From positions 434,001 to 498,000 of the forward strand of contig CALRWV020000002.1 in assembly GCA_943371965.1 (NCBI GenBank): a stretch of 64,000 nt of DNA, in the 5' to 3' direction. Shown here piece after piece: positions 8,697 to 16,926 of the stretch. Below the pieces are notes generated by a model. That model had not been told where the DNA came from, made no database searches, and saw nothing but the letters and a program-made list of their open reading frames with translations. Each line of letters starts with the position of its first letter. Positions within the stretch are counted from its first letter, which is position 1. This stretch comes from CALRWV02 sp943371965 (GTDB taxonomy: Bacteria; Bacteroidota; JABWAT01). A program made the translations under genes and the position numbers.

Positions 8697-9275
8697 ATGG
8701 ATGAAAAACTTCTTGCACATTTTGCCAGCATCAATCCGCTTTCTCATGAAGAAATTGCAGCCATTGATGAAACCATGGAAGTTCAGCACCACAAAAAGGG
8801 AACCGTACTGCTGAGACCGGATGAAATATCAACCGCAGCTTATTTTGTGCTGGAAGGAATTATCCGCAAATATTACCTGATTGACGGCGAAGAAAAAACG
8901 GCTGATTTTTTTACCGATGAACAATGGGTTGTTTCTGTGAACAACATGAACCCCGACAGTCCATCAGCTTTCTATCTGGAATGCTGTACCGACTGCAAAC
9001 TGTTGGTTGGCAACAGTACCAAAGGTGAGGCATTGTATAAAAAATATCCTAATCTCGAATCCGTTTCGAGGAAACTGATGACCCGGGTTTTTACTGAACT
9101 TCAGGAAAAAATTGAAGCGTTCACAACAAGTAGTCCAACACAGCGTTACCAGAACCTGCTCAAAGCAAAACCCGATTTATTTCAGCGGATTCCGCAATAC
9201 CAGATTGCCAGTTACATCGGTGTTACACCTGAATCCCTCAGCAGAATCAGAAAAAGAATTCTGAAACAAAACTGA
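8697..9275 (+). CDS. Crp/Fnr family transcriptional regulator (copy 1)
   Basis: 192 residues: a cyclic-nucleotide-binding-type beta barrel (about 20-115) and a C-terminal helix-turn-helix with IPQYQIASYIGVTPESL then SRIRKR (about 165-188). The barrel lacks the RAAT-type cAMP signature of E. coli CRP and the N-terminal Cys cluster of FNR, so the ligand is unknown. It is about half identical by eye to the regulator at 15159. Both converge on a DUF4386 gene on the opposite strand, and that gene has a CRP/FNR-like box in its promoter, making it the probable target. Confidence 0.88.
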   Translation: MDEKLLAHFASINPLSHEEIAAIDETMEVQHHKKGTVLLRPDEISTAAYFVLEGIIRKYYLIDGEEKTADFFTDEQWVVSVNNMNPDSPSAFYLECCTDCKLLVGNSTKGEALYKKYPNLESVSRKLMTRVFTELQEKIEAFTTSSPTQRYQNLLKAKPDLFQRIPQYQIASYIGVTPESLSRIRKRILKQN

Positions 9276-9298
9276 GAAGAGTTATCAAAATTCAATTA

Positions 9299-9382
9299 TT
9301 CTCGCAAAGTCGCAAAGAACGCCAAGATAATTGCGACAAATTTATTATTTGAATACTTTGCGGCTTCGCGTCTTTGCGAGAA
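9299..9382. repeat. TCGCAAAG-type inverted repeat, terminator-like
   Basis: TTCTCGCAAAG at 9299-9309 is complementary to CTTTGCGAGAA at 9372-9382, with further CGCAAAG / CTTTGCG units inside. A run of nine T follows. It lies between two convergent genes and can serve as terminator for the Crp/Fnr gene. Repeats of this wording are widespread in bacterial intergenic DNA. Confidence 0.55.
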
Positions 9383-9403
9383 ATGTTTTTTTTTGAGTTC
9401 ACC

Positions 9404-10108
9404 TTAACTCAAAGTAATTTTACTGTTCCATTTTTCATATTTATCAAGATCAACCCCTTTTATCAGCAACCAAAAAACCATCATCACTTCTCCAAGCCAT
9501 GTAAAGTCACTAACAGTTACTCCGAAATTTGGTGCCAGGAAAAAGAGCAGAAAATCAATCAGATAACCCAAACAGGTAATCATTAGAAATACGCCGATCA
9601 CTTTTGGAATGTAGGTTGATTTGAAAACCAGATACCCCATTGGAAGCAACCACAATCCGAAAAATATTCCGGAAAGCTGAAGTCCGTACTTATGCAGATC
9701 AAAAAAGAGTGAAATCAGGGTATTCATTTGTGCGGAATTCAAGGCTGATGAATAGTCATTGCCTTTCAGCAGAACCAGAACAGCCACATTGTTGAGTTCA
9801 TTCAGCATGGTTATCGGCGCTGCAATCAGAGCGAATACTGCAATCCATTTGGCACTGTTTTTATTCACCGGTTCAAGAACTTTAAAAATAAAATAGGCGG
9901 TAGCAACAGTAACCAGAGCACACAGAATGGTGCTGACCATACCAAGCCGGAACAAAAATTCATGGTCTAGAATATTGGTGATGGAAACCGTCATGTTTCC
10001 CGGAATGATCAGGACGGTTGGAACATAAACAAATCCGAAAACCCCGAGTGGAATTTGAAGGAAGTAAAGAAATCCTGCAAATCTTGCAGTTTTTTTAATG
10101 GAAGTCAT
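9404..10108 (-). CDS. DUF4386 family membrane protein (copy 1)
   Basis: 234 residues from ATG 10108, which follows AAGG at a good distance; GTG 10114 is an alternative. Six or seven hydrophobic helices and the DUF4386 landmarks are visible: TARFAGFLYFLQIPLG at the start, LNELNNVAVLVLL in the middle, and LFFDLHKYGLQLSGIFFGLWLLP. The family is uncharacterised; its frequent pairing with one-component regulators suggests a stress-inducible membrane role, which is inference. It converges with Crp/Fnr copy 1. Its promoter carries a CRP/FNR-like box identical in spacing to that of the paralogue at 15986. Confidence 0.83.
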   Translation of the reverse strand: MTSIKKTARFAGFLYFLQIPLGVFGFVYVPTVLIIPGNMTVSITNILDHEFLFRLGMVSTILCALVTVATAYFIFKVLEPVNKNSAKWIAVFALIAAPITMLNELNNVAVLVLLKGNDYSSALNSAQMNTLISLFFDLHKYGLQLSGIFFGLWLLPMGYLVFKSTYIPKVIGVFLMITCLGYLIDFLLFFLAPNFGVTVSDFTWLGEVMMVFWLLIKGVDLDKYEKWNSKITLS

Positions 10109-10173
10109 AGTCACCTTTTTTCTTTTTTTGAAAAATTTTGTTTTTCGATATTAATCCGAACTGTTTGCAAAGA

Positions 10174-10217
10174 CAAAGTTCGTTATTCCTTTACCCAACC
10201 TCATTGACTTTGGGTAA
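10174..10217 (-). promoter_or_regulatory. Promoter with CRP/FNR-like box for DUF4386 copy 1
   Basis: Read on the minus strand: TTACC-CAAA-GTCAA at 10217-10204, then 22 bases, then GAACTTTG at 10181-10174, a 7/8 match to the Bacteroidota -7 element TAnnTTTG. The box would be centred near -41/-42. The gene starts 66 bases further. Five other promoters in the window share this layout. Confidence 0.6.
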
Positions 10218-10260
10218 GAAATTTAATTTAACCCGAATTACGCATTAAATAAAAATGTCT

Positions 10261-10362
10261 GTCATTCCCGAAAATGGGAAACGCAAGTTCTGTGAAACAA
10301 ATCCATACCTGTAATTTGCAGTAGATAATGGAAAATGGATCCCCGCATTCGCGAGGATGACA
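10261..10362 (-). repeat. GTCAT-ended palindromic repeat, copy A
   Basis: About 102 bp, in reverse orientation to the other three copies (43704, 51584, 52058). It begins GTCATTCCCG and ends CGCGAGGATGAC. It carries the shared core words ATGGATTTGTTTCACAGAAC and GGGGATCCATTTTC on the complementary strand. It sits in the gap between the DUF4386 gene and the second reductase gene. Confidence 0.85.
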
Positions 10363-10584
10363 GGTCTGATTCCCTAATGCGTAATCTGTATTTAACTCAT
10401 CCACCCGAAACTGTTTTTCAGATTTCAAGTACAACTTCACCATCAAAAAAAATAAATGAAGAAATCGATCCACCAGAAATCTTAAACCTGAATGATTTCA
10501 ATATGGGGCTTTTCTCCTGAATATGAAATTTCAGATCTTTCTTCTGACTATTTTTGTAAACCATTTTCTGAAAGTGTGAGTGAT

Positions 10585-11541
10585 ATGGAAAAAATGAAAG
10601 CAGTGATTTACCGTAAAAATGCTTTACCTGATAAACTTGTTTATGGCGAAACCGAAAAACCTGTTCCCAATGACAACGAAATACTGATAAAAATAAGTGC
10701 AGTATCTGCAAATGCAGCTGATTACCGATCCCTGCAAATGGGTATGATACCAAAACGGAAAATTTTTGGTGCCGATATTTCGGGCAGAGTTGAATCGGTT
10801 GGAAAAAATATCCGGCTTTTTAAACAGGGAGATGACGTCATTGCTTTTTTGTCATCCTACGGGTTTGGCGGTTTTGCCGAATATGCAGTTGCTCCGGAAA
10901 GTGCGGTAATAAACAAACCTGAATCTCTTTCTTTTGAGGATGCGGCTGCATTGCCAATGGCAGCAACAACTGCTTTGAAAGCATTACGCGATAAAGGAAA
11001 TATTCAAGCCGGTCAGCAGGTTTTAATAGTCGGCAGCAGCGGTGGAGTCGGAACATTTGCAGTTCAGCTTGCCAAACATTTTGGTGCTGAAGTGACTGCT
11101 GTCTGCAGTTCCAAAAATGTGGAGCAATCACTTTCACTGGGTGCCAATCATGTTATCGATTACACAAAGGCAGATTTTACAAAAAGCGAAAAATGTTATG
11201 ATCTCATTCTTGCAATCAGTGGAAACCAACCGCTTTCGTCTTATAAACGAATGTTAAATCCGAACGGTATATTTGTTATGGTCGGCGGTGAACTGAAGCA
11301 GATCATGAAATCCATTTTCTTTGGATGGCTGATGTCATTCGGTTCAAAAAAAATGCGTTTTCTTGCCGCAAAGTCAATCAAGGAAGATTTGGAATTCATT
11401 GCAAAGTTGGCTGATGAGGGAAAAATAAAATCAATTATTGACATGCAGTATCCACTTGATCAAGTACCTGAAGCCATGCGTTATCTGAGTTCGGGACATG
11501 CACGTGGAAAAGTTGTAATCACTGTAGCAGATTACAATTAA
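10585..11541 (+). CDS. Zinc-free MDR family NAD(P)-dependent alcohol dehydrogenase (copy 2)
   Basis: 318 residues from ATG 10585 (or 10594, giving MKAVIYRKN). Upstream codons in the same frame are not protein-like, and TATTTTTG at 10549-10556 is a plausible -7 element, supporting this start. GroES-like domain first, with no zinc ligands, then a Rossmann domain with VGSSGGVGTFAVQLAKHFGA near 151-170. Same class and similar length as the gene at 7117, but clearly diverged. The likely role is reduction of a reactive carbonyl or quinone. A Crp/Fnr gene begins 25 bases after its stop and is probably in the same transcript. Confidence 0.82.
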   Translation: MEKMKAVIYRKNALPDKLVYGETEKPVPNDNEILIKISAVSANAADYRSLQMGMIPKRKIFGADISGRVESVGKNIRLFKQGDDVIAFLSSYGFGGFAEYAVAPESAVINKPESLSFEDAAALPMAATTALKALRDKGNIQAGQQVLIVGSSGGVGTFAVQLAKHFGAEVTAVCSSKNVEQSLSLGANHVIDYTKADFTKSEKCYDLILAISGNQPLSSYKRMLNPNGIFVMVGGELKQIMKSIFFGWLMSFGSKKMRFLAAKSIKEDLEFIAKLADEGKIKSIIDMQYPLDQVPEAMRYLSSGHARGKVVITVADYN

Positions 11542-11566
11542 CGTCGAACCAAAAACACCAACCAAC

Positions 11567-12130
11567 ATGACAGAACTGAATAATTTTCTTCTGAAAACAG
11601 TAAACTTTGACAAAGCAGAACTTGATGAAATCAACAGTCAATTAAATCAACTTTCCGTTGAAAAGGATGATTTCTTTTTGAAGGAAGGACAAATCTGCAC
11701 TAAAATCGGTTTTTTAATTCAAGGCGTATTTGAACTGACTTATGTTGGAGATGATTCGGAAGAACACATTTTGGAATTTATTTTCCCAAACACATTTGTA
11801 ACGGATTATGTCAGTTTCCTTTCCAAAGCAAAATCGGATTGCAACATACGGGCAATAAGTAACTGCTCTCTGGTGTATTTCGATAAAGATTCAGTTGAAA
11901 AATTATACAGTAAAAGTTTTAATTTCCAAAAGTTCGGCAGACTCATTTCTGAATCATACTTTTTGGGTTTTGCCGAGAGGATCAAGAAATCCAAACTATC
12001 CCCCAAACAGCGATACGAAATGCTTGCAAGGGAAAATCCGGAAATGCTTCAAATGATACCTCAATACAAAGTTGCTTCCTATCTGGGTATTTCAGCTGAA
12101 TGGCTATCAAAATTGCGCGGGAAAAAATAA
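11567..12130 (+). CDS. Crp/Fnr family transcriptional regulator (copy 2)
   Basis: 187 residues: cNMP-binding-type barrel (about 20-115, with FLIQGVFELTYVGDDSEEHIL) and a C-terminal helix-turn-helix, MIPQYKVASYLGISAEWLSKLR. Diverged from copies 1 and 3. Four bases after its stop begins a perfect palindromic box, TTGAA-TTAG-TTCAA, 23 bases before a -7-like element for the next gene, so its downstream neighbour is the likely target. No cofactor ligands are recognisable. Confidence 0.86.
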   Translation: MTELNNFLLKTVNFDKAELDEINSQLNQLSVEKDDFFLKEGQICTKIGFLIQGVFELTYVGDDSEEHILEFIFPNTFVTDYVSFLSKAKSDCNIRAISNCSLVYFDKDSVEKLYSKSFNFQKFGRLISESYFLGFAERIKKSKLSPKQRYEMLARENPEMLQMIPQYKVASYLGISAEWLSKLRGKK

Positions 12131-12134
12131 TTTA

Positions 12135-12179
12135 TTGAATTAGTTCAACCGCTTTTAATTCTTCAACCTGCGAACTTTG
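12135..12179 (+). promoter_or_regulatory. Promoter with CRP/FNR-like box for the outer membrane protein at 12209
   Basis: TTGAA-TTAG-TTCAA at 12135-12148 is a perfect 5-4-5 inverted repeat. Twenty-three bases later GAACTTTG at 12172-12179 resembles TAnnTTTG. ATG follows at 12209, after AAAGGATA. Confidence 0.6.
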
Positions 12180-12208
12180 TTCCTTTACCACTATTAAAGG
12201 ATAAAATA

Positions 12209-12799
12209 ATGAAACAGATCTTATTACTCGGACTTCTCTTTACCTGTTCGGTTTCACTCTTTGCTCAAACGGATACAACCTCAACTTTTTGGGATCCAAA
12301 CCCTTCAGATTATTCTGTCAAAAAGGCGTTTGAAATCGAAGCCGTGCCCTTTGTTTACCTCAGTAAAGGTTATCACCTCTCCTTAGGTTTTCGGTATAAC
12401 AAATTCAGGTTCAGGGCAAGTGTCATTAATGCCGGAACATTCAGCTCTGAAACCACGAATGATAAATTTGAACGATTTGAAACAAAAGGAACTTTCGGGC
12501 TTTTTGCCGGTTATTTCATTTGGAAAAATCTGGAAACTTATGTTTTTGTTGATAGACAGATTTTTGATATCAAACAAAAGAATACTTCTGAAGTCAGACA
12601 AATAAACTCCATAACACCAGGCCTTGGAATTGGATATCAGTTTTTCATTGGCAGATATTTTTATATTCAACCCGGATTGCATCTTTATATGAGAGCAGGA
12701 AAAGACATCCAATTTTCTGACAACACAACTTACTCACTTTCTTCTGTTGATTTTACACCTGTCATCAGAATTGGGTTTAGACCATGGAAAGAGTTCTAA
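12209..12799 (+). CDS. Small secreted beta-barrel-like outer membrane protein
   Basis: 196 residues with a signal peptide ending LFAQ near residue 19. The mature part alternates hydrophobic and polar residues with many aromatics (FVYLSKGYHLSLGFRYNKF, GIGYQFFIGRYFYIQ) and ends VIRIGFRPWKEF, a terminal Phe as in outer membrane barrels. About eight strands could be formed. No named family is recognised. Regulation by the preceding Crp/Fnr protein is suggested by the palindromic box between the two genes. Confidence 0.6.
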   Translation: MKQILLLGLLFTCSVSLFAQTDTTSTFWDPNPSDYSVKKAFEIEAVPFVYLSKGYHLSLGFRYNKFRFRASVINAGTFSSETTNDKFERFETKGTFGLFAGYFIWKNLETYVFVDRQIFDIKQKNTSEVRQINSITPGLGIGYQFFIGRYFYIQPGLHLYMRAGKDIQFSDNTTYSLSSVDFTPVIRIGFRPWKEF

Positions 12800-12882
12800 C
12801 CACAAATTCCGGAAAATAATCAGTTGTTTGATTTTTTTTTCAAACTGATAAGAAATGCTTATTCACCTAAAAATACCTGCTT

Positions 12883-14178
12883 ATGAAAAAATCTCTTTTG
12901 TTTCCCTTCCTTTTCTGTTCGGCCGTTATTTTCGGACAAACTCCGGATGATTCACTGACCAGCAGACTGGATGATTATTTTACCGCCCTAACCAATCTGA
13001 AACAGTTCAACGGCAACGTGATCATTTCAAAAAACGGGAACGGGCTTCTCGATAAATCCTTCAACCTGACAGGAGAAAATGGCAGCCTGAAAGTTACGCA
13101 TGAAAGTAAATTCATTATTGCATCCGTTTCAAAGGTGTTTATCAAATTCGGTATCCTGAAACTTGCGGAAATGAAAAAACTCAACCTGTCCGATAAGGTA
13201 AACCGCTTTATTCCCGGCTTTCCGGATGGCGGAAAAATCAGCATTGAACACCTGCTTTACCACCAATCAGGTTTGCCGCGTGAACTGACCCGGAAAGAGG
13301 AGTTTGACAGTTTGTCGCTCTCCAAAATTATTGAACTGGCAAAGGAGGAAAAACTTCAGTTTGAACCGGGATCGCAAACGCTTTATTCGAATGTCGGTTA
13401 TTTCCTGCTTCATTACATCATTGACAAAACATCTGACAGCGGATATCTGAACTTCATTCAGGATGAGATTTTCCGGAAAATGAATCTAACCAATACACTT
13501 GAATTCAATTCGGCGGCAACCGTTCCAAAATTTGCGTACGGATTTGACAATGCAGACGGAAAAATCATTGCGACGTCCAAAAAAAATATCAATAAATTTG
13601 AGACCGGAAATTATCTTTCAACTGTTGGAGATCTTTACCGTTTCAGCCAACAAATTTTATCGGGCAACGTACTCAACCCATCACTTGCGCTTCACCTGTT
13701 CGGAAAAGACAGCGTTCTGGCTCAGGCCGGTGGCAGACCCGGTTACCGCGCTTATTTTTATATGAATCTGAAAACCCGAGTTACCTTTATTTTTGTCTGC
13801 AATTATACCGGAATCCCCTTTCAGGAAACCACTGCCGGTATCCTCAGTATTCTTGACGGAAAACCTTATCAAATTCCGGGAAAAATCCACCGGGTTGAAA
13901 TTGAACTTCCCGGAGAATTACTGAAGCAGTATGCCGGAACTTATGCACTCGAAGCTGACCAATCCATGACCGTTACGCTTCAACTTATCGGCAACCGTCT
14001 TTACAATGTTGACACCAACGGCGAAAAGACAGAACTTCATGCCGACAGCGAAACCACCTTTTTCGAGAAACCTGATACGAAAGACGGTTACGAATTTTCG
14101 TTCAATCTGGAAACAAAACGTTTTGACCTTACCATTACCGATACCGGTCTGAAACTGAAAACCAAACGGGTTGATTGA
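12883..14178 (+). CDS. Serine hydrolase of the beta-lactamase (class C / PBP4-like) family
   Basis: 431 residues with a signal peptide to about residue 19. Active-site motifs of the PF00144 family are present: SVSK (Ser81, Lys84), YSN (168-170) and a GGRPG loop near 285 standing in for the KTG/HxG motif. HLLYHQSGLP is also typical. A C-terminal domain (about 335-431) forms a small lipocalin-like barrel as in DUF3471-tailed members. The family includes esterases, peptidases and beta-lactamases; the real substrate cannot be told. The polysaccharide deacetylase gene follows after 25 bases, suggesting a two-gene operon acting in the envelope. Confidence 0.83.
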   Translation: MKKSLLFPFLFCSAVIFGQTPDDSLTSRLDDYFTALTNLKQFNGNVIISKNGNGLLDKSFNLTGENGSLKVTHESKFIIASVSKVFIKFGILKLAEMKKLNLSDKVNRFIPGFPDGGKISIEHLLYHQSGLPRELTRKEEFDSLSLSKIIELAKEEKLQFEPGSQTLYSNVGYFLLHYIIDKTSDSGYLNFIQDEIFRKMNLTNTLEFNSAATVPKFAYGFDNADGKIIATSKKNINKFETGNYLSTVGDLYRFSQQILSGNVLNPSLALHLFGKDSVLAQAGGRPGYRAYFYMNLKTRVTFIFVCNYTGIPFQETTAGILSILDGKPYQIPGKIHRVEIELPGELLKQYAGTYALEADQSMTVTLQLIGNRLYNVDTNGEKTELHADSETTFFEKPDTKDGYEFSFNLETKRFDLTITDTGLKLKTKRVD

Positions 14179-14203
14179 AACCTAACAACCGGGGACTTTT
14201 TCC

Positions 14204-15004
14204 ATGCTTCATTTTTCCGCTTCCTTTTTCCTTATTTTTCTGCTGATGCTTTTTCAGCAAACAAACGCTCAGACAAACAAACCCTGGAACGGAAAACAGT
14301 GTGCTGTTGTGCTGACTTACGATGACGCGCTGAATATCGATCTGGACAATGTAATTCCCTGCCTTGATTCTGCGGGATTGAAGGGGACTTTTTATTTGGT
14401 TGGCGATTCGCCCGTCGTTTCTTCACGGATGGCGGAATGGCGAAAAGCTGCGTTGAACGGACACGAACTCGGCAACCATTCACTGACACACCCGTGCGAC
14501 GGAAGTTTACCGAGAAGAACATGGGTTTCTGCGGAACGTGATCTCAGCCGTTATTCCAACGAACGGATGGTGAATGAAATCAGAATTACCAATACACTCT
14601 TACACGCCATTGACGGCAAAACGGAACGGACCTTTGCCTTTACCTGCGGCGACACCAAAACCGCAACCGGATTTTTTTACGACTCACTGAAAACTGAATT
14701 TGTTGGGGCACGTGGTGTTCAGTCCGGATTTCAGACGGTGAAGGAAATTGATCTCACCGATATCCGTTCATTTGGAATGGATGGTCACTCTGCCAACGAC
14801 ATGATTGATCTCGTAAAAAAAGCGATGGAAACCCAAACCTTGCTCGTGTTTCTTTTTCACGGTGTTGGCGGCGAACACAGCATGAATGTCTCTCTTGAAA
14901 ATCACCGGAAATTGGTTCACTTTCTGAAGCTGCATGAAAACGAAATCTGGGTTGTGACGATGGTTGAAGTGGCGGGATGGGTAAGGGGAAAGCAGAAAAA
15001 TTGA
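14204..15004 (+). CDS. Secreted polysaccharide deacetylase (NodB family)
   Basis: 266 residues with a signal peptide to about residue 23. The NodB domain motifs are complete enough for activity: TYDDA with the catalytic base and metal Asp (D40, D41), and the metal-binding HSLTHP (H92, H96). FLFHGVGG near 225 is the late His motif. It would remove acetyl groups from N- or O-acetylated sugars in the envelope. GC is locally higher than in neighbouring genes and the upstream hydrolase shares this trend. The pair may have been acquired together. Confidence 0.82.
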   Translation: MLHFSASFFLIFLLMLFQQTNAQTNKPWNGKQCAVVLTYDDALNIDLDNVIPCLDSAGLKGTFYLVGDSPVVSSRMAEWRKAALNGHELGNHSLTHPCDGSLPRRTWVSAERDLSRYSNERMVNEIRITNTLLHAIDGKTERTFAFTCGDTKTATGFFYDSLKTEFVGARGVQSGFQTVKEIDLTDIRSFGMDGHSANDMIDLVKKAMETQTLLVFLFHGVGGEHSMNVSLENHRKLVHFLKLHENEIWVVTMVEVAGWVRGKQKN

Positions 15005-15158
15005 TTGGAGTTAACTATTTAGAAGGATTTATAAACAAAGTAGAATGACTAAGAAACCTTCCTGTAATTACATGAGAAGACTTGATCGAGTATTAGAATT
15101 GTTATACTTTGTCTTAATTTTATTATAGAAAAACTCAGTTTATTTTAAACCCTCTCCC

Positions 15159-15737
15159 ATGCCTAACAAATTCACCGAACACTTTTCAAGAATCTCGCCG
15201 CTTTCCGATGAAGAGACCAAAGCCATCGAAGACAGCATGAAAGTCCGTAGGTTCAGGAAAGGAACAGTGTTGCTGGAACAGGGTCAGGTTTCAGTGGATA
15301 CCTACTTTATTCTGGAAGGCTGCATCAGGGAATTTGTTGTAACCAACGGTGAAGAAAAAACCACCAACTTTTTCACGGAAGACATGTGGGTCATTTCACT
15401 GACCAACTTCACACCCAACTCTCCGGCCAACTACAATCTGGTTTGTGTTGAAGACACCACCGTTTCAATCGGCAATGAACAGGAAGCACAGAACATGTTC
15501 AAACGTTTCCCCAGATTCGAAACTATTTCCCGCGTGGTCATGGAAACCTATTTTGCCGAGCAGAAAAAAATCCTGACTTCCTACCTGACCGATTCACCCG
15601 AACAGCGTTATCTGAACCTCCTGAAAACCCGTCCTGATCTGTTTCAGAGAATTCCGCAATATCAATTGGCAAGTTATATCGGGGTAAAACCTGAATCACT
15701 CAGCAGAATCAGAAAACGGATTTCGTTGAATCCGTAG
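15159..15737 (+). CDS. Crp/Fnr family transcriptional regulator (copy 3)
   Basis: 192 residues, the same length as copy 1 and closely related: both share the GTVLL segment, the (F/L)EGxIR turn, GEEKTxxFFTxxxWV, and LFQRIPQYQ followed by ASYIGVxPESLSRIRKR. Barrel about 20-115, helix-turn-helix about 163-187. Like copy 1 it converges on a DUF4386 gene, here separated by a MITE-like element. That gene's promoter has a CRP/FNR-like box. Confidence 0.88.
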   Translation: MPNKFTEHFSRISPLSDEETKAIEDSMKVRRFRKGTVLLEQGQVSVDTYFILEGCIREFVVTNGEEKTTNFFTEDMWVISLTNFTPNSPANYNLVCVEDTTVSIGNEQEAQNMFKRFPRFETISRVVMETYFAEQKKILTSYLTDSPEQRYLNLLKTRPDLFQRIPQYQLASYIGVKPESLSRIRKRISLNP

Positions 15738-15748
15738 GGTTTTGTTAG

Positions 15749-15772
15749 CCCTTCGACTCCGCTCAGGGTGAC
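15749..15772 (+). repeat. CTTCGACTCCGCTCAGG-type repeat, copy 1
   Basis: CCCTTCGACTCCGCTCAGGG then TGAC. The complementary form, GTCATACTGAGCGGATCGAA, occurs at 27066. Words of this kind are common intergenic repeats across many bacterial phyla. Confidence 0.7.
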
Positions 15773-15788
15773 GGGTTTTGAATTAATC

Positions 15789-15961
15789 AGTAGGACAGAC
15801 ATTCTTGTCTGTCACAAATCAATACGAACTCGATGTTCGTATTGATTTGACAGTTTGTTTTCAATTTTCATGGCAATTCTATTGTTGTTCAAATACATTA
15901 TCACATCAATCCGCATTGAGCGGATTGATGTGATATACAGACAGGAATGTCTGTCCTACTT
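15789..15961. mobile_element. MITE-like element with 24-25 bp terminal inverted repeats
   Basis: The left end AGTAGGACAGACATTC... (15789-15812) is the complement of the right end (15937-15961) with one internal mismatch (TTCTTG against TTCCTG). The 173-bp element encodes nothing. It contains two perfect hairpins, a 14-base stem at 15816-15848 and a 15- to 16-base stem at 15899-15935. It lies in the convergent gap between Crp/Fnr copy 3 and DUF4386 copy 2. No clear target-site duplication is visible. Confidence 0.75.
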
Positions 15962-15985
15962 GTAATACAAATGATGTTAGATTTA

Positions 15986-16675
15986 TTATTTCAAATTACT
16001 TTTGTTTTCCGCAGTTATTTCCGTTGTCTTGAATCCCCTAACAATCAGCCACACACCAATGAAAACTTCCCACAATCCACCTGGAATGGTTTCCATATAA
16101 TTCAAATTGAATCCCAGAATTTCCAGAACGGATCCGCACAGGATGATGGCATATCCGGCAAGTCCCCAAATGGCAATCGCCTTCGGAACCAGTTTCGCGG
16201 AATAGAATGTCCGGCAAAGAATCAATCCGGCAACTCCGAGAAACGACATCGCCATGTAATAGGCATACTGGTTTGTCTGTATAAAAATGGTGCTGAGATT
16301 TTTCAAATGAATTGTTGATTCTCCGGCAGCAGTCACGGCTTCATTTCCCAACGGAATCTGGGCCAGAATCAGCAGAATCTGAACTGCAATAAACAGAGCA
16401 TCCATTATACGGAATGCAGCATAACCAACGGCAAAGCGTTCACTGTGCTGTTTCAATATCGGAAACATCAGAATTCCGTGCGCTGCGTCTCCCGCAACGG
16501 TCAACAACATCAGAACCGCTCCGATCGAAATGACCAGACGGTTTGATGGTATCAGCGAAAAATAATCCGGTCCTCCAAAAACCTGCTGAATCATGACATT
16601 TCCAATAATCCCAATGATCATTCCGGCAAGAAAAAGAAGTCCCACCATCCGCGCAATTGTTTTGTTTGTGTACAT
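15986..16675 (-). CDS. DUF4386 family membrane protein (copy 2)
   Basis: 229 residues, about seven hydrophobic helices, beginning MYTNKTIARMVGLLFLAG with AAAGGAAT upstream. Family landmarks include FRIMDALFIAVQILLILAQ and a central NLSTIFIQTNQYAYYMAM. Its C-terminus, VWLIVRGF, matches copy 1 (FWLLIKGV) in position. The family has no known function. Convergent with Crp/Fnr copy 3, and its promoter box matches that of copy 1 in sequence and exact spacing. Confidence 0.83.
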   Translation of the reverse strand: MYTNKTIARMVGLLFLAGMIIGIIGNVMIQQVFGGPDYFSLIPSNRLVISIGAVLMLLTVAGDAAHGILMFPILKQHSERFAVGYAAFRIMDALFIAVQILLILAQIPLGNEAVTAAGESTIHLKNLSTIFIQTNQYAYYMAMSFLGVAGLILCRTFYSAKLVPKAIAIWGLAGYAIILCGSVLEILGFNLNYMETIPGGLWEVFIGVWLIVRGFKTTEITAENKSNLK

Positions 16676-16712
16676 GTTGTATTCCTTTATTTGTTTTGTT
16701 GCATCACTGATA

Positions 16713-16756
16713 CAAAGGTCAATCTGTTCGGATGAGCGTTCATTGACTTGGGTTAA
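16713..16756 (-). promoter_or_regulatory. Promoter with CRP/FNR-like box for DUF4386 copy 2
   Basis: Minus strand: TTAAC-CCAA-GTCAA at 16756-16743, 22 bases, then GACCTTTG at 16720-16713. The 17 bases around the box (plus strand TCATTGACTTGGGTTAA) nearly repeat those at 10201-10217. Confidence 0.62.
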
Positions 16757-16803
16757 GAATTGAGATTAACGTTTATTAAATGACCCCTGAACATAAATTA
16801 ACT

Positions 16804-16832
16804 TTTGGCCCGCTCATTTATGCATAATTTTG
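16804..16832 (+). promoter_or_regulatory. Bacteroidota-type promoter for the gene at 16927
   Basis: TTTG at 16804-16807, 17-base spacer, TAATTTTG at 16825-16832 (exact TAnnTTTG). Start codon 95 bases downstream. Confidence 0.5.
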
Positions 16833-16926
16833 TTCCAGTCTCCACGGAATGAAATTACTGTTTGAAGTCTTTTTTTATCTCTGTACTGACCTTTTTCCCT
16901 AACAATTTAAATCAGGAAACAGAACA

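Noticed and set aside
9374..9586. Plus-strand frame opposite the DUF4386 gene
   Set aside because: It overlaps the TCGCAAAG repeat and is antisense to a recognised family.
15789..16017. Possible CRISPR-like array from repeated TTGATGTG/GACAGACA words
   Set aside because: The repeats are inverted, not evenly spaced direct repeats, and no cas gene is present.
15947..16318. Plus-strand frame of 123 codons
   Set aside because: Starts inside the MITE and is antisense to DUF4386 copy 2; composition is not protein-like.
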